Assembly (NCBI RefSeq): GCF_050876985.1
Contig: NZ_JBPAPP010000001.1
Length of the DNA stretch: 64,000 bases
Strand: one strand, 5' to 3'
Source: Halopseudomonas sp002296055
GTDB taxonomy: Bacteria; Pseudomonadota; Gammaproteobacteria; Pseudomonadales; Pseudomonadaceae
Below, piece by piece: positions 48,577 to 60,403 of the stretch. The notes beneath the pieces are model-generated. The model had not been told where the DNA came from. It was given only the letters and a program-made list of their open reading frames with translations, and searched no databases. Numbering within the stretch: position 1 is the first letter of the stretch; every line of letters begins with the position of its first letter. The translations under genes and the position numbers were made by a program.

Positions 48577-49638
48577 ATGAACACCAGCAATAGCGTCAGC
48601 TACACAGACATCAACAGCGTCAGCCAGCTCAAGGTCGGCAGCGATGCCAACAGCCCGGAGAACGTGCGCAAGGTCGCGCAGCAGTTTGAGTCGCTGTTCG
48701 TCAATATGATGATCAAGAGCATGCGTGAGGCCAATGCCGCCTTTGCTGAAGGCAACCCGCTGAACACGCCGCAGACCAAGTTCTATCAGGAAATGTACGA
48801 CAGTCAGATGGCCGTACACCTGTCCGAAGGGCGCGGCCTGGGCTTGAGTGATGCCTTGATGCGCCAGCTGTCGCCGAAGTCAGAAAGCAGCGCCAGCGCT
48901 GACACTGCTGCCACGCCGGCGGTGGATCAGTCGGCGTTGCTGGCGCGTCGCCGGCTGCAGATTGCCTCGGATTATAGCGCCTGGGCTGAGCGGCTGGAGC
49001 GTGCAGATAACAGCGTCGCCAGCAGCGCCAGCAGTGAGTGGCAGCCGCTGCGCGGCATCGAGGCGATGCGCAGCGCTGGCGCCAGTGTGGCTGCACTGAG
49101 CGGTGAGGCGGCCGGGCGTACGCGCTTTGCCAGCAGCGAGGAATTTGTCGAAACCATGCTGCCCATGGCTGAGAAAGCCGCTGCGCGCCTGGGTGTAGAC
49201 CCGCACTATCTGGTTGCTCAGGCCGCATTGGAAACCGGCTGGGGCAAATCGGTCATTCGCCAGTCTGATGGTAGCTCCAGCTACAACCTGTTCGGTATCA
49301 AGGCCCATGGCGGCTGGCAGGGCGAGAGTGCCAACGTGGCAACCACCGAGTTCCGCAATGGCGTGAGCACCCGTGAACGAGCGGACTTTCGCAGCTACGG
49401 CTCGTGGGAGCAGAGCTTTGAAGACTACGTGAGCTTTCTGGAAACCAATGGTCGCTACAGCAAGGCGCTGAGCAGCACCGAAAACCCGGACACCTTCTTC
49501 CGCGAGTTGCAGCGTGCCGGCTACGCTACCGACCCGCAGTATGCGCGCAAGGTGTCGCAGATAGCGCGCCAGCTGATTGGCAGTAGCAGCCAGGTAGCCA
49601 GTGCCGACACCTCTACTGACAACGCCGGCAGGGCCTGA
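48577..49638 (+). CDS. flgJ: Flagellum-specific muramidase FlgJ
   Basis: 353 aa, two domains. The N-terminal rod-capping part (about 25-105) has VRKVAQQFESLFVNMMIKSMREAN and YQEMYDSQMAVHLSEGRGLGL. A Ser/Ala-rich linker leads to the C-terminal glucosaminidase domain (about 185-340) with the catalytic Glu in QAALETGWGKSVIR (near 218) and YNLFGIKAHGGWQG. It opens the peptidoglycan for the rod. 14 bp after flgI and 2 bp before flgK. Confidence 0.97.
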   Translation: MNTSNSVSYTDINSVSQLKVGSDANSPENVRKVAQQFESLFVNMMIKSMREANAAFAEGNPLNTPQTKFYQEMYDSQMAVHLSEGRGLGLSDALMRQLSPKSESSASADTAATPAVDQSALLARRRLQIASDYSAWAERLERADNSVASSASSEWQPLRGIEAMRSAGASVAALSGEAAGRTRFASSEEFVETMLPMAEKAAARLGVDPHYLVAQAALETGWGKSVIRQSDGSSSYNLFGIKAHGGWQGESANVATTEFRNGVSTRERADFRSYGSWEQSFEDYVSFLETNGRYSKALSSTENPDTFFRELQRAGYATDPQYARKVSQIARQLIGSSSQVASADTSTDNAGRA

Positions 49639-49640
49639 GC

Positions 49641-51614
49641 ATGGCAAATCTATTCGGTATTGGCCTTAGCGGCCTGAAGTCGGCCCAGACCCAGCTGTCG
49701 GTCACCGGTCAGAACATCACCAACGTGAACACCCCCGGCTACACCCGACAGACGGCGGTGCAGACCGCGCAGGTACCCAGCTTCAGCGGTGCTGGCTATC
49801 TGGGTAACGGCACCAAGGTGGTGGATGTAGACCGCATTTATAACCAGTTTCTGACCAACCAGGTGCGCACCGCGACCTCGACCAACGCCGAGGTGCAGGC
49901 CTTTCAGTCGCAGCTGGAACAGCTCAATACCCTGGTTTCGAGCAGCGCCACCGGTATCACGCCCGGCCTGCAAAGCTATTTTGATGCTCTGCAAACTGCT
50001 ATTGAAGACCCGGCTAACCTGCCGGCACGCCAGTTGTTTCTGTCCGAGGCCGAGGGCCTGGCGGCGCGCTTCAACACCGTACAGACCAGCCTGACCAGTC
50101 AGAACCAGTTTATCGGCCAGCAGATGAGCACCTTGGCCGATCAGGCGAGCCGACTGGCCAGCTCGATCGCCAGCTACAACGACAGTATCGCGGTGGCTGC
50201 TGCCAATGGCGCGCAACCCAATGATCTGCTGGACGCCCGCGATGAGGCGGTGCGCGAGCTGAGTGAATTGATCGGCGTGACCGTGGTTCAGCAGGACGAC
50301 AACATGCTGAATATTTTTATCGGCTCGGGTCAGCCATTGGTGGTGGGTAACGAAGCATCGACGCTGGCTGTTCAGCCGGGTGCCGGCGACCCGTCGCGGG
50401 TGGATGTGGTGCTCAAGGCCGGCAATGCGGCGCAGGATGTCACCGGGCTGATCAGTGGTGGCGAGCTGGGCGGCCTGATCAAGTACCGTGATGACGTGCT
50501 GGACCCGGCGCTCAATGCTATTGGCCGCCTGGCACTGTCGATTGCCAGTGAGTTCAACGAACAGCAAGGCCAGGGGCTGGACCTCAATGGCAACGCGGGC
50601 GCCTCGCTGTTCAACGACATCAATAGTGCCGAGCTGGTGGATGGCCGCAGCCGCGCGCGCGCGAACAATAGCGACCCCAATGCCAAGCTTGACGTGCTGA
50701 TTAGCGACACCTCGCAGCTGAGCACATCGGACTACGAGGTCGTGTTTACCAGTGCTACCGAATTCACCGTGCGGCGCACTTCCGATGACAGCGTTAGCGG
50801 CCCCTATGACCTGAGCAGTGTACCGCCACCTGAGCTTGACGGCTTTACCATCGAGTTGGGTGGTGGCGGTATCGCTGCCGGTGACCGCTTCCTGCTGACG
50901 CCTACCCGTCACGCCGCCGCCGAAATGACGGTGGTGATGCAGCAGCCGCAGGAGCTGGCTTTTGCCGCACCCGGCTCTGTTGAGGCCAGCCTGGATAACC
51001 GGGGTACTGGCAGTCTGAGTCAACCGAGTCTGACCGCCGGGCCGTCGCCCATCGACCCGGCCGCGCTGCAGGGTTTGCTGCCCGTTGAGTTGAGCTACGA
51101 CGAGGCCAGCGGCGAATTGCAGGTGACGGGCGGCACCGCCACGCTCAACCCGTCACCGCTGGTGATCAACCCGGGCCAGACCAATAGCGTCGAAGTGACT
51201 GTGGGTGGCTACACCTTCAGCATGTCGATGACGGGAACGCCGAAGGATGGCGACAGCTTTAACCTGGCGTTCAACACCGGGGTAGCAGACAACCGCAATG
51301 CGCTGGTGATGTCAGACTTGCAGACCGCGAAGGTCCTGGGGCAAGCCAACAGCGCCGAAGGCTTCTCCTTCGTCGATGGCTACGGCGATCTGGTGCAGCG
51401 CGTGGCGACTTTTACGGCTCAGGCGCGGACCAACTCCGAGTCCAGCTCGGCAGTGCTGACCCAGGCAACCAACAACCGGGACTCGGTTTCCGCGGTGAAT
51501 CTGGATGAGGAAGCCGCGAATCTGATCCGGTTTGAGCAGTACTACAATGCGTCGGCTCAGGTGATCCAGGTCGCCAGAACCATTTTTGATACGCTGATTA
51601 ACAGCGTCAGATAA
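49641..51614 (+). CDS. flgK: Hook-filament junction protein FlgK (HAP1)
   Basis: 657 aa. N-terminal FGIGLSGLKSAQTQLSVTG and NITNVNTPGYTRQ; C-terminal VNLDEEAANLIRFEQYYNASAQVIQVARTIFDTL-type coiled coil (residues about 615-650) shared with FlgE and flagellin. The middle contains DLLDARDEAVRELSELIGVTV, typical of FlgK. First junction protein between hook and filament, an FlgN client. Confidence 0.97.
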   Translation: MANLFGIGLSGLKSAQTQLSVTGQNITNVNTPGYTRQTAVQTAQVPSFSGAGYLGNGTKVVDVDRIYNQFLTNQVRTATSTNAEVQAFQSQLEQLNTLVSSSATGITPGLQSYFDALQTAIEDPANLPARQLFLSEAEGLAARFNTVQTSLTSQNQFIGQQMSTLADQASRLASSIASYNDSIAVAAANGAQPNDLLDARDEAVRELSELIGVTVVQQDDNMLNIFIGSGQPLVVGNEASTLAVQPGAGDPSRVDVVLKAGNAAQDVTGLISGGELGGLIKYRDDVLDPALNAIGRLALSIASEFNEQQGQGLDLNGNAGASLFNDINSAELVDGRSRARANNSDPNAKLDVLISDTSQLSTSDYEVVFTSATEFTVRRTSDDSVSGPYDLSSVPPPELDGFTIELGGGGIAAGDRFLLTPTRHAAAEMTVVMQQPQELAFAAPGSVEASLDNRGTGSLSQPSLTAGPSPIDPAALQGLLPVELSYDEASGELQVTGGTATLNPSPLVINPGQTNSVEVTVGGYTFSMSMTGTPKDGDSFNLAFNTGVADNRNALVMSDLQTAKVLGQANSAEGFSFVDGYGDLVQRVATFTAQARTNSESSSAVLTQATNNRDSVSAVNLDEEAANLIRFEQYYNASAQVIQVARTIFDTLINSVR

Positions 51615-51627
51615 CGGGTAGCGTCCC

Positions 51628-52887
51628 ATGCGTATCTCAACTATCCAGCAGTTCAACAGCGGTGTGCGCGGCATTCAGGACAACTACAGCAATGCCACCC
51701 GCACCCAGGAGCAGATCAGCTCGGGTAAACGCATTCTCACCCCGGCGGATGACCCGGTGGCAACCGTGCGCCTGCTGCAACTGAGCCAGGAGGCCAACCG
51801 CCTGGAGCAGTACAGCACCAACATGACGGCGGCCAACAACAGCCTGACCCAGGAGGAGGCCATCCTCAATTCGGTCAACAACGTCTTGCAGCGCGTTCGT
51901 GAAATTGCCATTGAAGCGGGTGACGGCTCCAAGAGCGACGCTGACCGCCAGGCTTTGGCGACCGAGTTGGAGCAGCGTGAAGAGGAGCTGTACAACCTGT
52001 TCAACAGCCAGAATGCGCGCGGCGAGTATCTGTTTGGTGGCTACCAGAGTAGCCAGCAGCCTTTTGTCAAAAATCCGGATGGCACATACAGCTATCAGGG
52101 CGACGAGGGCCAGCGCTCAATCCAGATTGCTGGCTCCAAGTACGTGGCGATCAATGACAACGGCAAGGACTTGTTCGTCAGCGTCGCCAACGTCAATCGA
52201 GTGAACACAGAAGCCGACCCAGCCAACACGGGCACCGGGCGCATTTCGCTGGGTGTCGTCGAGGACAAGAACGCGTACGACAACACCTTCTACCCGCAGG
52301 GCAGTGTCAGCATCGTGATTGGCGCCACCGGCGACAGCTACGAAATAGTCGACAGCGTTGGTAACCCCATGGCGCCGCCGGTGACTGGCCAACTGGAAGA
52401 GAACGACGAAGGTGGCTACACCGTTCGCTATGCCGGCGTTGCGGTGACGCTGGATGGCGAGTTGGCCGCCGGCGACAGTTTTACGATCAGCACCGGAAAT
52501 AGCACACCCGGCAGTACCAACCGCGAAACGCGCAGTATTCTGGAGACCGTTTCGATGCTGCGCAGTACGCTGGAAACCGGCGGGAGCAGCACCGAAGACA
52601 AGCTGCAGCGGCGTGATGTGATCGCCATATCCCTGGACAACCTCGACAACGCGATGAATCAGGTGTTGAGCGTGCAGACCACCATTGGCGCGCGTATGAA
52701 TGTGATTGAGTCGACCCTCACCGAGAACGAGGAAGTGTCGCTGATCAACACCGCCGTTACCTCCGAGCTGCAGGATCTGGACTATGCCGAGGCACTTAGT
52801 CGCCTGAGTCTGCAGAGCGTGGTGCTGGAGGCGTCGCAACAGAGCTTTGTCAAAGTCAGCGGGCTGAGTCTGTTCAATCTGTTGTAA
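51628..52887 (+). CDS. flgL: Hook-filament junction protein FlgL (HAP3)
   Basis: 419 aa. N-terminal MRISTIQQFNSGVRGI, TQEQISSGKRILTPADDPVA (flagellin-like), and C-terminal ALSRLSLQSVVLEASQQSFVKVSGLSLF-type helix. Second junction protein and FlgN client. Its last 14 bp overlap the 3' end of a LysR gene on the other strand, and no intrinsic terminator is seen between them. Confidence 0.96.
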   Translation: MRISTIQQFNSGVRGIQDNYSNATRTQEQISSGKRILTPADDPVATVRLLQLSQEANRLEQYSTNMTAANNSLTQEEAILNSVNNVLQRVREIAIEAGDGSKSDADRQALATELEQREEELYNLFNSQNARGEYLFGGYQSSQQPFVKNPDGTYSYQGDEGQRSIQIAGSKYVAINDNGKDLFVSVANVNRVNTEADPANTGTGRISLGVVEDKNAYDNTFYPQGSVSIVIGATGDSYEIVDSVGNPMAPPVTGQLEENDEGGYTVRYAGVAVTLDGELAAGDSFTISTGNSTPGSTNRETRSILETVSMLRSTLETGGSSTEDKLQRRDVIAISLDNLDNAMNQVLSVQTTIGARMNVIESTLTENEEVSLINTAVTSELQDLDYAEALSRLSLQSVVLEASQQSFVKVSGLSLFNLL

Positions 52888-53785
52888 CTGTCGGGGCTGG
52901 TACCTGGCTGTGGGTGCGCAGCATCTCGATAAACGCGGTCGCGGCGGGTGATAGCGGCCGCTGGCGCCGCGTCACCAGGCCAAAGCTGGTGCCGGGCAGC
53001 AGCGCTGGCCAGTCGAGCAGCACCAGAGTGCCAGCGGCCAGCTCATCGCTCAGGGTATCCAGGCTGCCGATGCTGAGTGCATCGCAGTGTTGCACCAGGC
53101 GTTTGAGCACATCCAGGTTGTCACACTCCAGGCTGATCAGCGGCTCGGGGCGGGGCAGGGTACGACGCAAGTCTTGCACTATTCTGTCGGGCACGCGAAA
53201 GCTCGCCAATGGGTACTCAGCCAGCAGCTCCGGCGTCAGGTCGGTACGCCCGGCCAGTGGATGCCCGGTGCGGCAGAAGAGTTGGCTGGCTTGCTGCTGC
53301 AGCGGCGTTACCTCCAGCTGGGGGTCGTGTTCCAGCTCGCGGATGTCAGCGACAAACAGCTCCAGTTGCTCGGCCAGCAACTGCTGGCGCAACGCCACCC
53401 AATGCTGAACCTCCATATGCACTCGAACGCCAGGGTGGCGGCGGTTGAATTGGCCCAGCACACGGGGCAGCAGACCGGCTGCCGGAAAGGGGCCAGCGCC
53501 CAGTAGCAACTCACCTGCCTGCAGATCGTTGAACTGTCGCAGCGCATTGCGCATGGCGGTGCTACCGGCCAGCAGCCGCTGTGCGTGCTCCAGCACCAGA
53601 TGTCCTTGGGGCGTCAGCTCGACCCCCTTGCCACCGCGGTTGATCAGGTCACAACCAAGGCGCTGCTCCAATGTCTGGATGCTGCGGCTGAGCGCGGGTT
53701 GGCTGAGGCCAATGGCCTCGCCGGCGCGGGCAAAGCCCTGGTGCTCGACCAGCGCTACGAAATGGCGTAGGGATTTCAGGTCCAT
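52874..53785 (-). CDS. LysR-family transcriptional regulator
   Basis: 303 aa. The N-terminal winged helix-turn-helix has LRHFVALVEHQGFARAGEAIG and LSQPALSRSIQTLEQRLGCDLI, then a periplasmic-binding-like effector domain (about 90-290). The effector is unknown. It is 8 bp downstream of cueR on the same strand, so it may be read through from the copA promoter, although nothing links it to copper. Its 3' end overlaps flgL. Confidence 0.9.
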   Translation of the reverse strand: MDLKSLRHFVALVEHQGFARAGEAIGLSQPALSRSIQTLEQRLGCDLINRGGKGVELTPQGHLVLEHAQRLLAGSTAMRNALRQFNDLQAGELLLGAGPFPAAGLLPRVLGQFNRRHPGVRVHMEVQHWVALRQQLLAEQLELFVADIRELEHDPQLEVTPLQQQASQLFCRTGHPLAGRTDLTPELLAEYPLASFRVPDRIVQDLRRTLPRPEPLISLECDNLDVLKRLVQHCDALSIGSLDTLSDELAAGTLVLLDWPALLPGTSFGLVTRRQRPLSPAATAFIEMLRTHSQVPAPTVTTD

Positions 53786-53793
53786 TGGGTGTC

Positions 53794-54182
53794 TTAGCGG
53801 GGGTTGGCCAGTGAGTTGATAATCGGACAGTCTGGACGGTGATCACCCTGACAGCAATCGGCTAGCTGCGCCAGACTGGCGTGCATGGCCTGCAGGTCCG
53901 CGATACGCGCCTCCAGCTCCTCCAAGTGCTCAGCGGCCAACGCCTTGACCTCGGCACTGGAGCGCGAACGGTCCTGCCATAGCTGCAAAAGTCGAGCGAT
54001 CTGCTCCATGCTGAAACCCAGTCGCCGCGCCCGCTGGATAAACCCCAAGGTGTGCAGCTCCCTGTCGCCATACTGTCGGTAACCGCCATCGCTGCGTGGC
54101 GGCGCCGGCAGCAGGCCGATCTTTTCATAGTGCCGAATCATACGCGGGCTGAGGCCGCTGGCCGTAGCGGCCTGGCTTATAT

Positions 54183-54186
<4 letters not shown>
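53794..54186 (-). CDS. cueR: Cu(I)-responsive MerR-family regulator CueR
   Basis: 130 aa. MerR helix-turn-helix (MNISQAATASGLSPRMIRHYE, first 20 residues standard), dimerisation helix, and the CueR metal site C-x8-C with the tail CQGDHRPDCPIINSL. The last feature separates CueR from ZntR and MerR. It activates copA by untwisting a promoter with an over-long spacer; such a promoter is present at 56586-56616. Its ATG overlaps the copA stop (ATGA), so it is co-transcribed and autoregulated. Confidence 0.95.
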
Positions 54187-56555
<2,369 letters not shown>

Positions 56556-56585
56556 GACCTGCTCCCGTGCTGTTGACTCCATTGC

Positions 56586-56616
56586 AGCATGAACCCTGAC
56601 ATCATGTGAAGGTCAA
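56586..56616 (-). promoter_or_regulatory. CueR-type promoter of copA-cueR
   Basis: On the minus strand: TTGACC (-35, 56611-56616), exactly 19 bp, CATGCT (-10, 56586-56591). The spacer holds an imperfect dyad ACCTTCAC...GTCAGGGT. A 19-bp spacer is the hallmark of MerR-family activation. Confidence 0.85.
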
Positions 56617-56707
56617 GCGGGGAGCGCATGCCTGCGGCAAAGCGTCACCCAAGGGGGGCGCTGATATGCTCGGCTGCCAGGGGCGCGCAAAATGGGGCGG
56701 CGCTTTT

Positions 56708-58450
56708 CTAAAACCCCAAGACCGGGCCGCCGCCGTTGCCGAGTTTGAGGCCCACCTTGAGGATCCAGTCGTTATCCATGGCGGCAACGACCCAGGTGTG
56801 GCCTTCCCACTCAATCTGGTCGCCCACCACCGGATGTCCGCCGAACTGTCGGCTGAAGAAGGCGGCGAGGGTCAGCTCGCGCATGTCCTCGGGTACCGCA
56901 ATACCGTAGAACTTGCCGACCTCGCCAAGCTGCGCCTCGCCCTCAAGGATAAAGTCCCCGAAGAAGCTGCGGCTCTCCAGTCGCCGCGGCGGCTGCGCCT
57001 TGCTGAACAGCTTGGACAGGGCCGGCAGGTCGCGCGGGCGGCCTACCACGCAGAGCACGTCGCCCAGCGCCAGCTGGGTGCTGCCGGTTGGATGCAGCAG
57101 GTGGTTGCCACGAAATAGCGCAGCGATGCGCGTATCGTCAGGCATTTTCAGATCGCGCAGGGCCACGCCAACGCACCAGTTGGCGTTGTCCAGCTGGTAG
57201 ACCAACAGCTCAAAATCGCCTTCGATAGCGGTGTCCAGGCTGGTGCGTTGCAGCGGTTCTGGCTGGGGCGGAATCTCGACCTTGCACAGGCGCGCGGCAA
57301 GGGGCAAGGACGAGCCCTGCAAAAGCAGCGACACTAGCACCACCACGAAGGCCAGGTTGAACAGCAGCTGCGCCTGCTCCAGGCCTGCCAGCAGCGGGAA
57401 GATGGCGAGAATGATCGGCACTGCGCCGCGCAGCCCAACCCAGGCGATAAACATTCGCTCGCGCCAAGAGAAGACGAAGGGCGCCAGACAGATCAGCACG
57501 GCAATGGGGCGGGCGACAAAAATCAGGAACAGGGCGATCAGTACCGCCGGCATGGCGATGATGACCATTTCGCTCGGCGTCACCAGCAGGCCGAGCATCA
57601 GGAACATGCCGATCTGACTGAGCCAGGCCATACCGTCTTGCACCTGCAGAATGTTCTGCAGGTTGCGCACACGGTTGTTGCCCAATATCAGACCGGTCAG
57701 ATAGATGGCCAAAAAGCCGCTGCCGCCGATCTTGTTGGTAGCGGCAAACACCATGATGGCGCCACTGGTAATCAGCAGGGGATAAAGGCCGGCCGGCAGG
57801 GTGACGCGATTGACCAGCCAGACCAGGCCGAAGCCGCCGGCCAGGCCGCAAATTGCACCAATACCAAACTGCTCAATCAATAGCAGGGCGAAAGACCAAC
57901 TGAAGCTGGTTTGGCCATTGGCGAGCATCTCGACCAGGGTGATGGTCAGGAAGATGGCCATCGGGTCGTTTGACCCCGACTCGATCTCCAGGGTGGCACC
58001 CACGCGCTGCTTGAGGTTCAACCCCTTGCCTTGTAGCAGCGAAAACACCGCCGCCGCGTCGGTCGAGCCGACGATGGCACCCAGTAGCAGGCCCTGAAGC
58101 CAGTGCAGCTCCAGAATCCAGGCAGTCAGAGCACCGGTCAGCGCCGCACTGATCAGCACACCTATGCTGGCCAGTGACATGGCTGGCCAGAGACCCACGC
58201 GGAAATTCTCCACCCGGGTGCGCATACCACCATCTAGCAGAATAATGGCCAGCGCCAGGCTGCCAATGACGAACGCGGTGTTGGCGTCTTCGAACTGGAT
58301 ACGGCCAATACCATCGACCCCTGCAAGCATGCCGATGATCAGAAAGATCAACAGCAGTGGAATGCCCAGCCGCGATGACAGCGAGCTGGCCAGCACGCTG
58401 AAACAGAGCAGTACGGCACCGATCAGAAATAGGGTGTTGATATAGTCCAT
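56708..58450 (-). CDS. nhaP2: K+/H+ antiporter of the NhaP2/CvrA type
   Basis: 580 aa. Twelve or so N-terminal membrane helices form the CPA1 exchanger, with the ion-site segment ESGSNDPMAIFLT (ND pair near 160) and IGGSGFLAIYLTGLILGN. It is followed by an RCK_C/TrkA-C-type domain (about 400-480, VGVALRDLKMPDDTRIAALFRG) and a CorC/HlyC-like C-terminal domain (ILEGEAQLGEVGKFYGIAVP). It likely expels K+ in exchange for protons, protecting against K+ overload and alkaline pH. Divergent from tpm. Confidence 0.9.
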   Translation of the reverse strand: MDYINTLFLIGAVLLCFSVLASSLSSRLGIPLLLIFLIIGMLAGVDGIGRIQFEDANTAFVIGSLALAIILLDGGMRTRVENFRVGLWPAMSLASIGVLISAALTGALTAWILELHWLQGLLLGAIVGSTDAAAVFSLLQGKGLNLKQRVGATLEIESGSNDPMAIFLTITLVEMLANGQTSFSWSFALLLIEQFGIGAICGLAGGFGLVWLVNRVTLPAGLYPLLITSGAIMVFAATNKIGGSGFLAIYLTGLILGNNRVRNLQNILQVQDGMAWLSQIGMFLMLGLLVTPSEMVIIAMPAVLIALFLIFVARPIAVLICLAPFVFSWRERMFIAWVGLRGAVPIILAIFPLLAGLEQAQLLFNLAFVVVLVSLLLQGSSLPLAARLCKVEIPPQPEPLQRTSLDTAIEGDFELLVYQLDNANWCVGVALRDLKMPDDTRIAALFRGNHLLHPTGSTQLALGDVLCVVGRPRDLPALSKLFSKAQPPRRLESRSFFGDFILEGEAQLGEVGKFYGIAVPEDMRELTLAAFFSRQFGGHPVVGDQIEWEGHTWVVAAMDNDWILKVGLKLGNGGGPVLGF

Positions 58451-58559
58451 GGAGGCGACTCGACGGCGGGTGGCACGAACCTCTCCACTATATCGTCTAT
58501 GCCCCGGAGCAGTAAAAAAATTACTGTATAGTCAATGCATTGTGAGCAGTGAGGTGATT

Positions 58560-59210
58560 ATGGACGCAGCATTCTGGCAGCAGCGCTGGCAACTGGGGGA
58601 AATCGGCTTCCACAAGGCGGCAACCAATCCGCTGTTGCAGCAGTGGTGGCCGCGTCTGGCGCTGAGTGGCGTAGAGTCAGTACTGGTGCCGCTGTGCGGT
58701 AAGTCGCTTGACCTGTTGTGGCTGCGTGCACAGGGGCATCCGGTACTGGGTGTCGAGCTGGCGCGCAGCGCTCTGGAGGCCTTTGATGCCGAGCACGAGT
58801 TGGCGCTGGCGTGGAGCCAGGAGGGCGACTTTGCCGTAGCGCGGGGGGCTGGCTTTGAACTGCTGTGTGGTGATTACTTTGCCTTGCAGGCCGAGCAGCT
58901 GGCCGGTGTGGCTGCGGTGTATGACCGGGCTGCCCTGATCGCGTTGCCACCTGCCATGCGAGAGCGTTATGTCGCCCAGTTGCGCACTCTGTTGCCGGAC
59001 GGCTGGAAAATGCTGTTGGTGACGCTGGACTATCCTCAGGAGCAGCGCCCCGGTCCGCCGTTCAGCGTGCCGGATGCCGAGGTGCGGGCGCTGTACCAAG
59101 GCTGCCGTATCGACGTGCTGGATGAGCAGGATGTGCTGGCCGACCACGCGGTTTTCGCCAGCCAGGGTATGCAGTCACTGGTTGAACGGGTCTATCTCAT
59201 TTCCGCCTGA
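58560..59210 (+). CDS. tpm: Thiopurine S-methyltransferase
   Basis: 216 aa from ATG 58560 (GAGGTG upstream); an earlier in-frame ATG at 58449 lies in the nhaP2 promoter region. Family signatures: MDAAFWQQRWQLGEIGFHK-like start, VLVPLCGKSLDLLWL (SAM-binding), GVELARSALEAF, VYDRAALIALPPAMR and LLVTLDYPQ. Bacterial TPMTs methylate sulfur, selenium and tellurium compounds, and the Pseudomonas enzyme confers tellurite tolerance. A TGTATAGT extended -10 lies about 30 bp upstream. Confidence 0.95.
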   Translation: MDAAFWQQRWQLGEIGFHKAATNPLLQQWWPRLALSGVESVLVPLCGKSLDLLWLRAQGHPVLGVELARSALEAFDAEHELALAWSQEGDFAVARGAGFELLCGDYFALQAEQLAGVAAVYDRAALIALPPAMRERYVAQLRTLLPDGWKMLLVTLDYPQEQRPGPPFSVPDAEVRALYQGCRIDVLDEQDVLADHAVFASQGMQSLVERVYLISA

Positions 59211-59217
59211 GGCCTCG

Positions 59218-60135
59218 ATGCTCGCCGCTTTTGCCCTGTTGTACAAATTGCTGCCGCTGTACGTGACGGTCGCCCTTGGTTGGCTGGCCGGCCGCTATCT
59301 TGAGGCCAGTGGTCGGCATATAGCCGGCATCATGATGTATATCGTCACGCCGTCGGTGGTGTTTGCCGGCGTTATGCGGGCGCCGCTGTCGCCTGAAGTC
59401 ATTGCGTTGCCGTTTCTGACCTTTGCCTTGTGCAGCTTGCTTGGCTGGCTGCATCTGCTGGTGGCGCGGCGCTGGTTCCCCGACGCTGGCGCCAATATGA
59501 TTCCGTTGGCAGTGGGTACCGGCAACACAGGGTATTTTGGTATTCCGGTGGCGTTACTGCTGTTCGGCGAACAGGGACTGTCGATCTATATTGTGTGCAT
59601 GCTGGGCACCACTCTGTTTGAAACCTCGGTGGGTTTTTACCTGGCGGCCCGCGGACGTTTTGGTATCCGTGACTGTCTGCTGAAGGTGGCGCGTCTGCCG
59701 TCGTTGTACGCGTTTTTTCTGGCCGTGCTGCTCAACAGTGCGGGCCTGTCGATCCCCGATGCCTTTGTGCCTCTGTTTGATAACCTGCGCGGTGCCTACA
59801 GCGTGTTCGGCATGATGATCATCGGCATGAGTATTCTTAGCTTCCAAGGGCTGGCCGGTGACCTGCGGTTTACCGGGCTGGCGCTGCTTGGCAAGTTCGT
59901 CAGCTGGCCTCTGATGGCACTGGCATTGTGCTGGTTCGACAGTCATGTGACTCAGCTCTATGGTCAGGCTGTCTATCAGGCCATATTGCTGATCTCCATC
60001 ACCCCCATTGCTGCCAACACGGTGGTCATCGCGACCTTGCTCGATACCCACCCCAGGCAGGTGGCTGGTACCGCCTTGCTGAGCACTCTGGTAGCGCTGC
60101 TGTATATCCCGCTGATGATTGCCTGGCTGTTTTGA
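59218..60135 (+). CDS. AEC-family transporter (auxin efflux carrier-like)
   Basis: 305 aa from ATG 59218, 7 bp after the tpm stop; a longer in-frame reading overlaps tpm and is rejected. About ten hydrophobic helices. The conserved AEC features are VTPSVVFAGVMRAPLSPE, VGTGNTGYFGIPVAL and the C-terminal ITPIAANTVVIATLL. Substrates in bacteria include malate, malonate and related acids; this one is not known. Probably co-transcribed with tpm. Confidence 0.9.
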   Translation: MLAAFALLYKLLPLYVTVALGWLAGRYLEASGRHIAGIMMYIVTPSVVFAGVMRAPLSPEVIALPFLTFALCSLLGWLHLLVARRWFPDAGANMIPLAVGTGNTGYFGIPVALLLFGEQGLSIYIVCMLGTTLFETSVGFYLAARGRFGIRDCLLKVARLPSLYAFFLAVLLNSAGLSIPDAFVPLFDNLRGAYSVFGMMIIGMSILSFQGLAGDLRFTGLALLGKFVSWPLMALALCWFDSHVTQLYGQAVYQAILLISITPIAANTVVIATLLDTHPRQVAGTALLSTLVALLYIPLMIAWLF

Positions 60136-60197
60136 TATCGCGGTGACAGTATTTTGTGGCTAACCTGCAACTAATCGGGAAAGTGACAGAAAACGGT

Positions 60198-60224
60198 TAA
60201 TGCTGCTGCCGGTTCGGCCGATAA
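60198..60224 (+). promoter_or_regulatory. Candidate sigma-28 promoter of the chemoreceptor
   Basis: TAATGCTG, 11-bp spacer, GCCGATAA (60217-60224). The -10 matches the FliA consensus 8/8 and the -35 matches 5/8. It implies a leader of about 200 nt before the MCP start. Confidence 0.65.
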
Positions 60225-60244
60225 CTCAGGTAAGGAAACATAAC

Positions 60245-60403
60245 GGAAGCGCACCGGCATAGGTGCTGCGCACTGTCTATACAGGGCGCAAGGAGGATGT
60301 CAGCGCTTCCCAAGGGTGCAGGGCTACGCACCTGGCTGCTGTCGGTATGGCGGACGCTAACCGAGCCTGTTTCAGGGAATAACCGGCCCTTGGCGGCCTT
60401 TTT
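60245..60403 (+). promoter_or_regulatory. Structured leader of the chemoreceptor mRNA, terminator-like end
   Basis: P1 GGAAGCGC / GCGCTTCC (60245-60252 / 60303-60310) encloses hairpins GCACC/GGTGC (60251-60255 / 60262-60266) and TGCGCACTGT/ACAGGGCGCA (60267-60276 / 60281-60290, one mismatch). Downstream lie GGTGC/GCACC (60315-60319 / 60328-60332), CCTG/CAGG (60366-60376) and GGCC-loop-GGCC followed by five Ts (60385-60403). The GCACC and GGTGC segments can pair alternatively, as in a switch. No known riboswitch class was recognised. Confidence 0.4.

Noticed and set aside
49650..51023. 457-aa minus-strand frame opposite flgK
   Set aside because: Shadow frame; FlgK termini on the plus strand are diagnostic.
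60241..60403. Known riboswitch (c-di-GMP-I, cobalamin, TPP, glycine) in the MCP leader
   Set aside because: None of the conserved core motifs of these classes lines up; kept only as an unclassified structured leader.
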